From an uncultured Lachnospiraceae bacterium (GTDB taxonomy: Bacteria > Bacillota > Clostridia > Lachnospirales > Lachnospiraceae), in NCBI GenBank assembly GCA_947588675.1, contig CANPYY010000008.1, forward strand, positions 1 through 64,000: a stretch of 64,000 bases of DNA, written 5' to 3'. This document shows positions 34,944 to 44,726 of the stretch, piece after piece. The notes beneath the pieces are model-generated. The model saw only the letters and a program-made list of their open reading frames with translations. It did no database searches and was not told where the DNA came from. Position 1 is the first letter of the stretch. Each line of letters starts with the position of its first letter. The position numbers and the translations under genes are program-made.

Positions 34944-37900
34944 TCAGTCAAACGCTTCAATAAAACTGTAGTAAGCAGGTTTGGCGTCATATATCGTTTC
35001 ATCAAATAACAATGGATGATTGTTGCCGCTGCTGCTGTAACCTCCGCGCCACGAAACCGCATCACACAGTCCCCACCATGTAATTCCGGTTATTCCATGC
35101 TTTCTTTGCTGGATATCCCGAAGGCCTTTCATAATCGCCGACACATATTCAGCCTGCTTTTCATATGTCTGGTTTGAATCGTTTGGAGCAATGCCGATAT
35201 CAAGTTCGGTAATCTGTACGTTAAAACCAGAATCGATAAATTTCTCTACGGTGTTAAGATACTGCTGCGTCGTCGGAAAAGTAACGCCCAGATGGCTCTG
35301 CATACCAACTCCGTCACATATTTTTTTTTCTTCATTTATATAATTAATCATCTCAATGATTTTATCGCGGCAGTCATAGTATGTATTATAATCATTATAA
35401 ATAAGCGTTACTTTGTCATTAATGCCATATTCGGTAAGACAGTCGTATGCAATCTGAAAAGCGAGTTTTATATACCCGGGCCTGTTTTTAAGGACGGACC
35501 TGTTGCCGTATACCGCAGACCAGTTACCGTTTGTCCCGCCATTATATTCATTATTATGCATATATTCATTGGCTACGTCCCATGTATATAAAACATCTCT
35601 ATATGCTCCGCCGTCAAGGGTATATATATGGTGCATAATACTTCTTATATACATTTCAAGCCTTGCATTCATCGTGTCCTTATCAACATATCCGGCTGAC
35701 CCGTTATAATCCTTCCTGAAGAAAAACTCAGGCGTCTGGGAATGCCACACCAGCGTATGCCCCCGCAGTTTAAGTCCGTTTTCCTTTGCAATCCTAAGCA
35801 CGCCGTCTATTGTGGAAAAATGCAGTTCAGGCACAGTTGACTCTTTATAATTGTCAGGTATTACATAATCGGAAGTCCTTCGCCTTGCTTCCTCCGTACT
35901 TATAAATCTGGCGTTCCATGAACCCAGTATCGCATCGGGCTTCATTTCATTTTCAAGTGAAATGCTTGAATAATTCTCTTTAATATAATTAAGCGTATCA
36001 GACTGTCTTAACTGACTGTAATTGACGCAGCTGCCTATATTGCCAAACACGGGGTCAACCACGCTTTTCATACTTACAAGCGGCTGCGCATCCTTTGTAG
36101 TCCACATGTGTATCGTAAGCCCCTTTTCCCAGCTTACCGTACCATGTAAAGGTGCGCTCTCCACCCATTCATAATCTTTACAGTCAGTAATTATTACAGG
36201 CTCCGTAACCATGCCGTTGTCATCTATACCGTTATTCTCAACATATATCCGGCACGGTCTTCCTTTTGCATCCGTTCCCGAAAGGATGTATCTTGCAGAA
36301 AGCGTTTCTATCTGTCCCTGAAACCTGAGTCTGGTATCAACACTGTCGGCAACAACATTTCCATTAAAATTATGACACTCCCCACGGCCGCCGAAATGTA
36401 TCATTGTAGCGCTTCCCGCATTACCCGTTACGGAATCTGAACCGCCGATATCAATATAAAAAGTAAATATTTCTCTTGTATAATCTTTAGTTTCATCAGG
36501 TCTTACCACTTTGGGCGGGGTATTTTCCTTTGTGCTTTCCTTATCCCACATATAGCTTATAACTTTTTTACCCGACGCATTAACCCGCTCTACGCTTTTT
36601 ATGTCCGCCTTTTCAATCCATGACAGTTCATCGCTGTCAGTAAGAAGAACCAGTCCGTCTTCACTATCCTGTATAAATATGCTGCAGGATTTTCCGGCGC
36701 TGTCGGTACCTGATAAAATATATCTTGCGCAATGCGTTGTACTTCCATCCGCATATGTCTTTTTTACATCCGAACTTTCTTTATAAACTTCACCGTTAAA
36801 GTATTTGCCCGAAACGCTCCCCGTAAAATACTGCATATCCACTCTACAGGTATTTCCATCTACGGTTTCCACATTCCCATTATCAACCGTAACGCTGAAA
36901 AGTTCCGTTGAATATCCGCTTTCAGGTTTTACCAGCTTAAACGCATTAAGCGCAAAATTGTAAAATCCCGGGTCATACACCCCGTCGGAATGTCCCGAAG
37001 GGTACTCTGAATATATATGCGGAACTCCTCCGGCAGTAAGCGCATTGTGATATCTTGTAGGCTCATCGTGTACGACCGAATCATATATTCCATGGCATAC
37101 CTGAATAAATGTATTATTGATATATTGTTCAGGTAACGTTATTACTTCGCCATTTGTTCCGGGAACGGTAAGAAGGCCGTCCTCGCTTTTGCCCACTTCG
37201 GGATTGGTATACGGAAGCAGTCCATATGCAGGACAATATCCTCCGATATATCCGAACATATCCGGTCTTGAAAGGCCGATATAAAGAGCTTCCCTGCCTC
37301 CCATTGACCAACCGCATATTCCGGTATTCTCACGTCCTGTCTTAACAGAAAAATTCTTTTCCATATACGGCATAAGATTATTTATAAGTTCTTCCCTGAA
37401 ATCGTCATAGTGCTTATAATTTTCATTTGAATGTACGTCTTTTTCAGGCTCATCCGATACCCGTATTCCCGGGAATACTATTATCATATCTTCGCATTTG
37501 CCCTCTGCCCTGAGGTTAGCAAATATTCTTGCAATGGAGCTTCCGTTAATATCTGTTCCAAACATCTCTTTGGTACATGCAATTCCATGCAGCATATATA
37601 CGACAGGATATTTTTTAGCCGTACTGTATTCCGGCGGCAATACTACGTTAGCGCTTCTGTATGATTTCGTTATATCAGAATAATAACTTATGCTCCTAAA
37701 CTCACCATATGCTACCGAATCCTTCTTTTCCTTAAAATCAGAAGGTATATCTTTTACTATTGTTGCTTTATCGGCAACGCTCTGCAGGGATTCCCCGTCA
37801 AGAAATTCCACAGATTTTATTTTTATTGTCCTTACCGCTTCGCCCCAGTTAATATTGACCAGTTTAACGGCAGTAATACAATCTCCGGAATAATCGCTTC

Positions 37901-39491
37901 CCACTTTATATGTTACCGTGTTGTATGCCGATACAGCTTTCAGGCTGTCAACCTCATGCTGTCCTGCCGCCGTCTGACCGGTGCCGTCGGTAAATTTATT
38001 ATCAAAAAGATATGTGTTTATATCGCCGTCGCTTGTATAGGTAATTTTTACTGCTTTACAGTTATTTGTTTCTTTTAAAGGATTTTTAATTATTATTGCC
38101 TTAAATGCAGGCAGCGTAACCGTACAGGAATTATCGTTCGTATTTGTTTCGATTTTAGTATCGGCGTCTTCTCCGTATACCAGCTCCCTGTTATTAAAAT
38201 CCGACGCCGTAACGGTATTATCAACCTGTTCCTTATATCCCGAATGAGAAAATACAACCGAGGTTATCGTGACAGTTGCAGGCGCATTACCCAGAGTATC
38301 GTTGCCTGTATTATTAAATAAGAGGCACTTGTTGACATACCAGGCGTTTGTCGTATCACGTCCGCTTATGGTTGCCGTATATACGCCTGATGAAGGATTT
38401 AAAAATAACCCATTCCATGCTACTACATCTTCCGAATCTTTATCGCCGTCTTTTCTCCAAAGACCGCATCCATATCCTTCTCCTACATTTTTAGCGTCCT
38501 TATATGTAATTGTCACAGTGTCAAAATTATTTTCCAACAAATCGACAGGCACAATAAATGCAATTCCGCTATACTGCTGTTTTACCTGTATTGTAACTGA
38601 ACCGTCGCTGTTTAACTCATATGATGCATTACCCTGAACGCTTAACGTATCGTTACTGAGTTTAAGTGAGTATGGCGCAGAATAATGATCGAGCATATCC
38701 GAAGGCGGAGTAGGTTTAGGGGTTTCGCCCGGTTTCAGCGTCGGCGTAGCCGTAGGTTTCTGTGTCGGCGTAGCCGTAGGTTTCTGTGTCGGCGTAGCTG
38801 TAGGCTTCCGTGTCGGCGTAGCTGTAGGCTTCCGTGTCGGCGTAGATATAGGTTTCTGTGTCGGCGCAGACGTAGGTTTCTGTGTCGGCGCAGATGTAGG
38901 TTTCTCTGTCGGCGCAGATGTCGGTTTCTCTGTCGGCGCAGATGTCGGTTTCTCCGTCGGTTCAGACGTAAGTTCAGGTTCCGGCGTAACTGTCGGTTCC
39001 TGTGTTGAAGTTATACCGGGGGTTTCTGCGGATTCCGTCGGGGAAACAGAAGGTTCTGCCGTTTCCGGCACTCCCGTTACGCCTTTATCATTATCTGCAG
39101 ACGGCACATAAACGTCTCCCCCATTATTTTGGGGCATAACACTGCTTCCTTTAATGTCGTCCATATCGGAAACGGCGTTCTTATTACGGACCCTGACTTT
39201 ACATTTGAGCTTCCTGTCCGGTAAAATTGCCCATACTTTTGCTTTACCGGTTTTCTTAGCCGTAACCTTTCCCTTCTTTGTTACTTTTACGATTTTCTTT
39301 TTGCTGCTTTTCCATTTAACTTTGCCGGTGAAATGCCTGACTTTAAGCTTATACGATTTTCCAACAGTTAAATTAAGCCTCGTCTTATTCAGCTTTACCT
39401 TATGCGCTGCATACGTGCCGCCTTCCGGAACATATACGCTGCATATTACTATAAGCAGGCTCAGAAACAATACAAATATCCTTTTTCTCAT
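34944..39491 (-). CDS. Giant secreted esterase / GH10 xylanase with Ig-like and DUF3237-like domains
   Basis: 1515 residues. Signal peptide (1-29), lysine-rich Ig-like domain (about 30-103), long Pro/Thr linker (about 140-265) with nine or so 8-residue repeats, two beta-rich carbohydrate-binding-like modules (about 270-415 and 420-570) and a CE1-type esterase (about 580-870) with nucleophile Ser in CGWSMGGRE (about 732). Two repeats of a DUF3237-like barrel follow (about 880-1010 and 1020-1135, sharing ARYILSGTD). The C-terminal GH10 domain (about 1137-1513) has acid/base Glu in DVANEYMH and nucleophile Glu in ITELDIG. It should cut xylan and remove feruloyl or acetyl groups in one protein. 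ATG at 39491 follows AGGAGA, 21 bases after birA. Confidence 0.9.
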   Translation of the reverse strand: MRKRIFVLFLSLLIVICSVYVPEGGTYAAHKVKLNKTRLNLTVGKSYKLKVRHFTGKVKWKSSKKKIVKVTKKGKVTAKKTGKAKVWAILPDRKLKCKVRVRNKNAVSDMDDIKGSSVMPQNNGGDVYVPSADNDKGVTGVPETAEPSVSPTESAETPGITSTQEPTVTPEPELTSEPTEKPTSAPTEKPTSAPTEKPTSAPTQKPTSAPTQKPISTPTRKPTATPTRKPTATPTQKPTATPTQKPTATPTLKPGETPKPTPPSDMLDHYSAPYSLKLSNDTLSVQGNASYELNSDGSVTIQVKQQYSGIAFIVPVDLLENNFDTVTITYKDAKNVGEGYGCGLWRKDGDKDSEDVVAWNGLFLNPSSGVYTATISGRDTTNAWYVNKCLLFNNTGNDTLGNAPATVTITSVVFSHSGYKEQVDNTVTASDFNNRELVYGEDADTKIETNTNDNSCTVTLPAFKAIIIKNPLKETNNCKAVKITYTSDGDINTYLFDNKFTDGTGQTAAGQHEVDSLKAVSAYNTVTYKVGSDYSGDCITAVKLVNINWGEAVRTIKIKSVEFLDGESLQSVADKATIVKDIPSDFKEKKDSVAYGEFRSISYYSDITKSYRSANVVLPPEYSTAKKYPVVYMLHGIACTKEMFGTDINGSSIARIFANLRAEGKCEDMIIVFPGIRVSDEPEKDVHSNENYKHYDDFREELINNLMPYMEKNFSVKTGRENTGICGWSMGGREALYIGLSRPDMFGYIGGYCPAYGLLPYTNPEVGKSEDGLLTVPGTNGEVITLPEQYINNTFIQVCHGIYDSVVHDEPTRYHNALTAGGVPHIYSEYPSGHSDGVYDPGFYNFALNAFKLVKPESGYSTELFSVTVDNGNVETVDGNTCRVDMQYFTGSVSGKYFNGEVYKESSDVKKTYADGSTTHCARYILSGTDSAGKSCSIFIQDSEDGLVLLTDSDELSWIEKADIKSVERVNASGKKVISYMWDKESTKENTPPKVVRPDETKDYTREIFTFYIDIGGSDSVTGNAGSATMIHFGGRGECHNFNGNVVADSVDTRLRFQGQIETLSARYILSGTDAKGRPCRIYVENNGIDDNGMVTEPVIITDCKDYEWVESAPLHGTVSWEKGLTIHMWTTKDAQPLVSMKSVVDPVFGNIGSCVNYSQLRQSDTLNYIKENYSSISLENEMKPDAILGSWNARFISTEEARRRTSDYVIPDNYKESTVPELHFSTIDGVLRIAKENGLKLRGHTLVWHSQTPEFFFRKDYNGSAGYVDKDTMNARLEMYIRSIMHHIYTLDGGAYRDVLYTWDVANEYMHNNEYNGGTNGNWSAVYGNRSVLKNRPGYIKLAFQIAYDCLTEYGINDKVTLIYNDYNTYYDCRDKIIEMINYINEEKKICDGVGMQSHLGVTFPTTQQYLNTVEKFIDSGFNVQITELDIGIAPNDSNQTYEKQAEYVSAIMKGLRDIQQRKHGITGITWWGLCDAVSWRGGYSSSGNNHPLLFDETIYDAKPAYYSFIEAFD
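38743..38958. repeat. 24-base tandem repeat coding the Pro/Thr linker
   Basis: About nine imperfect copies with an exact 24-base period, each coding an eight-residue unit such as APTQKPTS or TPTRKPTA. Copies on the left are almost identical, suggesting recent expansion; repeat number probably varies among strains. Confidence 0.9.
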
Positions 39492-39512
39492 AATGCAGCT
39501 CTCCTTTTTATT

Positions 39513-40328
39513 TTATTTATTGCATAAATACTTTTCATATTCATCAACATAACCCATGTCGTCACACATCTCATAAAGCGGTATTATTTCATTAATAATC
39601 TGCGCAATCAGATTATTTTTGGACAGGTTAAGTTCCATAAGGGATATTGCCCTTCCGCTTATTTCTTCCGGAAAAGAAGTCGTAAACAGATTAAGCCCTA
39701 TTCCCACTATAACATGTTCAATACAGCCTGTTTCAAGTCCTGCCACCGCCTCCGTAAGTATCCCTCCGGCTTTTTTACCCTTATAATATATATCATTAAT
39801 TCCTCTTATTTCCAAATCTGCGTCCGTATTATTTTTTATTGCGCGTACAACGGCAACTGCAGCTTTTTTAGTAAAATTTTTAGGCTCGCTTATAGCTCCC
39901 GACAATTTAAATACAAGCGACATATATATACCGCCCCGCGGAGAATAAAAACTCTTTCCATATCTTCCCCTGCCCTGTTTCTGTTCTTCCGCAACAATCA
40001 GCATATTCCCCGTTTCATTATCATCTGCAAGCCGTCTTTTAGCCTCATTATTTGTAGAGTCTATGCTGTCAAGCGCAAATATCCTTATATCCCGGTAATC
40101 CGGATACAGCGCCATCCTTATAGCCTGCCCTGACAATATATTGTTATCCGAAACAAGCCTGTACCCTTTATTAGTTACAGACGATATCTCATATCCTTCT
40201 TCTTTAAGCGCTTTTACGGCTTTCCATATGGCATTCCTTGATACCCCGTATTTTTCCGCCAGTGACTGTCCCGATATGGCGGTATCTCCGTTTTCAATAA
40301 GTTCGCCTAATATCATGTCTTTTAACAT
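39513..40328 (-). CDS. birA: Bifunctional biotin-protein ligase and biotin repressor
   Basis: 271 residues. An N-terminal winged helix (about 1-65, SGQSLAEKYGVSRNAIWKAVKAL and the wing GYRLV) shows this is the repressor-type BirA. The ligase domain (about 80-271) has STNNEAKR, the biotinyl-AMP loop EEQKQGRGRYGKSFYSP and the GIGLNLF segment. It attaches biotin to carboxylases and represses biotin genes; a matching operator lies before bioY. ATG at 40328 follows GAAGGAC; a longer reading to 40430 would overlap the upstream gene heavily. It lies 22 bases after ylmH. Confidence 0.92.
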   Translation of the reverse strand: MLKDMILGELIENGDTAISGQSLAEKYGVSRNAIWKAVKALKEEGYEISSVTNKGYRLVSDNNILSGQAIRMALYPDYRDIRIFALDSIDSTNNEAKRRLADDNETGNMLIVAEEQKQGRGRYGKSFYSPRGGIYMSLVFKLSGAISEPKNFTKKAAVAVVRAIKNNTDADLEIRGINDIYYKGKKAGGILTEAVAGLETGCIEHVIVGIGLNLFTTSFPEEISGRAISLMELNLSKNNLIAQIINEIIPLYEMCDDMGYVDEYEKYLCNK

Positions 40329-40350
40329 AGCACTGTCCTTCTTATAACAA

Positions 40351-41112
40351 TCAACACCATTTACATACTGTAACGACAAATCTTCCTTTTGCCGTTGTCT
40401 TCTCAACGCCCATATATTCAAATCTTCCAAATCCCCGTACTGTCACGATATCATTTATTTTTACAGCACGGCCCGCGCTCTCACATAAAAATCCGTTAAT
40501 ATATATCCGTCCGCTTTTAATCAGCGCCGCCGCTTTCCCACGGGACAGTTTATACGCCGCTGATACAAGCGCATCGACTCTTTCCGATGCGGCATGACAC
40601 TTCTCCGTTATACGGTTATCCATAAAATCCGGCAGAGTATCCGCTACGCTGCACATCACAAAAGTATGTTTTACCTTCTCGAGGTTATCCGTTATATAAG
40701 ACGACATACTCTGCGCGCAGAACATATATGCAACATTATCTTTAAGATAAATATCGCCCGTATTAGACCTGTCTGTCCCGAGATTAAGCACCGCTCCCAG
40801 GACGTCCCTGTGTGAAAGCCTGTCTGCGTATTTCTGCATACGTGGTTTTATTATAACACAATCAATCGGAAATTCATATTCATATCCAAAAAGTTCACTG
40901 CTCCCAAAAGCCGCCATACATCTTTCGCATCCGTCCATACCGCCATAAAGCATATACGGCATGTCTTTTATATCTCCGTCCGATGCAAACAGCTTTTTCA
41001 GCAGGCTTATCTGCGCAATTCCCAAAAACCCGGTGCATGTATAATAATTCCCCGCATATGCCCGCTGCGCAAGCTCTTTAAATCTTTTTACAATAATATC
41101 TTCCTCATTCAT
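40351..41112 (-). CDS. ylmH: YlmH-family S4 RNA-binding protein
   Basis: 253 residues. The central block RLSHRDVLGAVLNLGTDR and GDIYLKDNVAYMF are typical of YlmH. The C-terminal S4 domain (about 180-245) is RVDALVSAAYKLSRGKAAALIKSGRIYING. YlmH proteins bind ribosomes or RNA; in Bacillus the gene lies in the ylm-divIVA division cluster, whereas here it sits between addA and birA. The ATG at 41112 overlaps the addA stop by four bases (ATGA), implying coupling. Confidence 0.88.
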   Translation of the reverse strand: MNEEDIIVKRFKELAQRAYAGNYYTCTGFLGIAQISLLKKLFASDGDIKDMPYMLYGGMDGCERCMAAFGSSELFGYEYEFPIDCVIIKPRMQKYADRLSHRDVLGAVLNLGTDRSNTGDIYLKDNVAYMFCAQSMSSYITDNLEKVKHTFVMCSVADTLPDFMDNRITEKCHAASERVDALVSAAYKLSRGKAAALIKSGRIYINGFLCESAGRAVKINDIVTVRGFGRFEYMGVEKTTAKGRFVVTVCKWC

Positions 41113-44100
41113 ATATTTATTTCCTTATCGAGAGAAAATGAATAAAGTATCATTTCCTTTACCTGTCTGCCGGTCGATTTCTCTATCGCTGATTTATAAC
41201 AATCCATCTGCGCACGATACCGCTTTATAAGTTTTTTTTCCTCACCTGCAGACAACCTGTCCGTCTTGTAATCAACAAGCACCATCTGTCCGTCTTCTTC
41301 AAAAAACGCATCGATTATTCCCTGTACAAGAATTATTTCTTCGCTGTCCGTATCAGGATATATATCTTTTGCGCGCATACCCATTACAAAAGGCTGCTCC
41401 ACATAACATAGTCCTTTTTCCTGCGCATCCTTCATACGCTTTGCAAGCGGACTTCTGCAGAATGAAAGAATTTTTTTCACGGATACTATCTTTCCGCTTA
41501 TTACATTTTCCGGCAGGATTCCCTTTTCTATAAGTTTGTCCGCAAGCTTTATTATATCCTTTTCTTCCTTTATCTCCACAAGATTAATATGTTCCATAAA
41601 ACTATGGTATATTGTTCCCCTGCGTGTACGTGTTATATTTTCATCCGCATCTTCTTTCGCAAATTCAGGTATATATTCAGGTTTCTCCGCTTCCGCCCAT
41701 ACCGCATTCACTGTTTCCTCATCAACAATTTCCGCTGCGCGGCGTTTTATTTCAGACACTGAAACTTTCGATACAAGTCCTGCATCTTTCTCATACGGGT
41801 ATCTGTATTTTTCTTCTTTTTCCACATAGTCGGCAAATTCACTGTTTTCAGATTTCTGCAATCCGGCATTTATAAGCATATCTTTTATAGCCGCATTCCC
41901 CGAAAGGCGTTCCCCCTCCTGTATCTGCGCTTCCGAAAGTCCGTATATTTCAAATTTCATCGGGGCGTACCCATTAAAACCGCCTTCCGCATTATCTCCG
42001 TACGGAAATGACGGATGTATCATAAAACATGGAGTAAGCCACATATAATATGAAACCTTCCCACCTGCCATATCCGCATATGAATACCTTTTCCTTTTAC
42101 TCTTTTCAAATAACTTTCCGATATCGGGCACTGTTCCGGTAAGAATAAGTTTATTCTTAGCCCTCGTAAATGCAACATACAGCACCCTTAATTCCTCTCC
42201 TAAACTGTCGTCAATTACCCTGCGGGATATTGCCTTTTTAATAAGAGTCCTGTACCTAACTCTTTTTTCAATATCCAGATAGTCAATACCCGGTCCTGCG
42301 TCGGAATGTATAACTATATTTTTATTAACGTCGGACAGATTTGGCTGCTTTCCCATTCCCGCAACAAATACTACAGGAAATTCAAGACCTTTGCTTTTAT
42401 GTATGCTCATTATTTTTACCGCGCCGTTTCCTGACTCATCTGTCCCCATCTCTCCAAAATCAATTTCAGCGCTTTTCATTTTTTCAATATATTCCAGAAA
42501 GTCAAACAGGCTTCTCTTATCCGTTCCTTCAAATCCTGCCGCCTTATCAATTAACATACGTAAATTTCCCACACGTCTTTCTCCCTGCGGCATCACTTCC
42601 ATGTTCAGGAAAAAATCATTTATTCCATATATTTTTTCAATAAGTTCGTAAACTCTCACATACGGCGCATCATTCCTGAGGTTTTCAAGCATTTTAAGGA
42701 AATTTCCGCACTTTACTGAAAGCATTCCGCCGCTGTTATCCTGCGCCTTACTGCATACTGCGTCAAATAAATCACATTTTTTTCTCCCCGCCCTTATCGC
42801 TGCAAGCTCGTCGTCGGTAAATCCCCCAAATACCGACCTCAATACGGCGGCCAGCGCAATATCCTGATGCGGATTATCGACAATTTTTAACATCGATAGA
42901 GTAAGCTGTATTTCCCTTGCAGAAAAATATCCCGTATGCTCGTCTGCCGATACCGGAATCTGTTCTTCCATAAGCGCCTCGGTAAATTCTTCGGACCACC
43001 CTTTCATGCTCCTTAAAAGAATAACTATATCATCATATACGACAGTTCTTTTAATCCCGCTGTGCGCATCGACAATCTTTATTCCCGTTTCCGGGTCGGT
43101 AATCTGCTTTATTCTGGCGGCTATACAAGACGCCTCCAGTTTACGTTTATTATATTCCGTTCCCTTAATACCTTCCTCCGAAACATATATTACCTCAACT
43201 TCATCGCCGCAATATTTATGCGGCTTTGGTACTTCATATTCAAACTCATGGGTTTCGTCATATTCAATTTTGCCAAGTTCTTTTTTCATGATATGGGAAA
43301 AAATAAAATTAACCGTTCCAAGTATGGCGGGACTGCTTCTGAAATTACGTTTCAGCATTATTCTCTGATGCAGGCTGTCTTCATCCGTATATGCGTTTTT
43401 TTTACTTTCAAATATCTCAGGTTTTGCAAGACGGAATCCATATATACTCTGTTTTACATCTCCAACCATAAATACGTTCGGCTCTCCGTCTTCCTCCCTT
43501 GATATTAATGATATAATCGTCTCCTGTACTTCATTAATATCCTGATACTCATCTACAAGTATATAACGGTACTTCTCCCTTATTTCCCTTGCCGCCATAC
43601 CGTCTTTATCCTGAAGTATCTCAAGCGCATAATGCTCAATATCGTTAAAGTCCATCACATTATTTTCACGTTTTTTACTGATGAACCTTTCCCTGTATTC
43701 CGCCGCAGTATCACATAGTCCGTCTATAATCTCCCTGCATTCTTTAAGCTCTGCGCAAAAAATTTCAGCGTCTTTATAATAATAACCTTTAATTAATTTA
43801 TTTATCCTGTCCTTTGCCGTATCGCGCAATGATTTTATTTCATCCTTGAGCATTTTTTTATCTGTACTTTTTACAGACGGAAAACGTCCAAAGACAAACT
43901 CCCGCAGTTTTCTGTTATATTCCGAGTATGTATTGCATTTTAAAACTTCACATATGTTTTCTCTTTCTTCCCCCAGAAATACATACACCTTATCCAAATC
44001 AGGTTCGCATCTGCACATATCCATAGCTTCGCTTAACAGTTCCTCCGCGCTTTTAAGTATCGCTTCCGTATAGGACAACAGACCTGACCTTATAAGCCAT

Positions 44101-44726
44101 GCAGATTTATCCATTTCCTCCACTTCATCCGCCGAATACAGTTGTTTACACTGCATAAGCCACTCATACGGCCACGGATGGCTTTCAGCATTTTTATACA
44201 TATCGGCTATCGCATCGCCTGCCGCACTATCCTGCTTACCCGGAGCCAATGCTTCTGTCATATGTATAAATTCGGGACTTTTTTCGCTGTATTTTTCTTC
44301 AAGCAGTTCTTCAAGAGTTTCCCTCATCATAAGTTTTATTTCCTGTTCGTCCCCTATCCTGAACGACGGGTCAATACCTATAGTATAAAAATAATTACGT
44401 ATGATATTAAGACACAGGCTGTGAAGCGTAGTTATCTGCGCATGCGGCAGAAGGGCTATCTGCCGTCTTATGTTATTGTTATCGCCCTTTCCCATCTGCG
44501 CGGAAAGTTTCGCTTCAATACGTTCCCGCATCTCGGAGGCTGCGGCCCGCGTAAACGTAACCACAACCATCTCATCTATATTTACAGGATTATCTGCATC
44601 AAGGATAAGCTTCAATATCCTCTCTGTCAGGACAGAGGTCTTTCCCGTTCCTGCAGAAGCAGATACAAGTATATTCCTGTTTTTAAGGTCAATCGCTTTC
44701 TGCTGCCTGTCCGTGAATACCGCCAT
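41109..44726 (-). CDS. addA: ATP-dependent helicase/nuclease subunit A
   Basis: 1205 residues, the normal length. A UvrD/PcrA-like helicase with Walker A ASAGTGKTS, DEYQDINEVQ (motif II), GDVKQSIYGFR, MSIHKSKGLEFPVVF and VAFTRAKNKL, followed by a C-terminal RecB-type nuclease domain with GIIDAFFEEDGQMVLVDYKTD holding the catalytic Asp and Lys. With AddB it processes double-strand breaks for recombination. The ATG at 44726 is chosen because GGAGG is eight bases away. It overlaps addB by 38 bases. Confidence 0.94.
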   Translation of the reverse strand: MAVFTDRQQKAIDLKNRNILVSASAGTGKTSVLTERILKLILDADNPVNIDEMVVVTFTRAAASEMRERIEAKLSAQMGKGDNNNIRRQIALLPHAQITTLHSLCLNIIRNYFYTIGIDPSFRIGDEQEIKLMMRETLEELLEEKYSEKSPEFIHMTEALAPGKQDSAAGDAIADMYKNAESHPWPYEWLMQCKQLYSADEVEEMDKSAWLIRSGLLSYTEAILKSAEELLSEAMDMCRCEPDLDKVYVFLGEERENICEVLKCNTYSEYNRKLREFVFGRFPSVKSTDKKMLKDEIKSLRDTAKDRINKLIKGYYYKDAEIFCAELKECREIIDGLCDTAAEYRERFISKKRENNVMDFNDIEHYALEILQDKDGMAAREIREKYRYILVDEYQDINEVQETIISLISREEDGEPNVFMVGDVKQSIYGFRLAKPEIFESKKNAYTDEDSLHQRIMLKRNFRSSPAILGTVNFIFSHIMKKELGKIEYDETHEFEYEVPKPHKYCGDEVEVIYVSEEGIKGTEYNKRKLEASCIAARIKQITDPETGIKIVDAHSGIKRTVVYDDIVILLRSMKGWSEEFTEALMEEQIPVSADEHTGYFSAREIQLTLSMLKIVDNPHQDIALAAVLRSVFGGFTDDELAAIRAGRKKCDLFDAVCSKAQDNSGGMLSVKCGNFLKMLENLRNDAPYVRVYELIEKIYGINDFFLNMEVMPQGERRVGNLRMLIDKAAGFEGTDKRSLFDFLEYIEKMKSAEIDFGEMGTDESGNGAVKIMSIHKSKGLEFPVVFVAGMGKQPNLSDVNKNIVIHSDAGPGIDYLDIEKRVRYRTLIKKAISRRVIDDSLGEELRVLYVAFTRAKNKLILTGTVPDIGKLFEKSKRKRYSYADMAGGKVSYYMWLTPCFMIHPSFPYGDNAEGGFNGYAPMKFEIYGLSEAQIQEGERLSGNAAIKDMLINAGLQKSENSEFADYVEKEEKYRYPYEKDAGLVSKVSVSEIKRRAAEIVDEETVNAVWAEAEKPEYIPEFAKEDADENITRTRRGTIYHSFMEHINLVEIKEEKDIIKLADKLIEKGILPENVISGKIVSVKKILSFCRSPLAKRMKDAQEKGLCYVEQPFVMGMRAKDIYPDTDSEEIILVQGIIDAFFEEDGQMVLVDYKTDRLSAGEEKKLIKRYRAQMDCYKSAIEKSTGRQVKEMILYSFSLDKEINI

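Noticed and set aside
38743..38958. Possible CRISPR array
   Set aside because: The repeats are contiguous with no spacers, are in frame within a gene and code a typical linker.
38685..39008. Arg/Cys-rich repetitive frame on the plus strand
   Set aside because: It is the complement of the Pro/Thr linker repeats of the xylanase protein; the composition is forced by the 24-base repeat.
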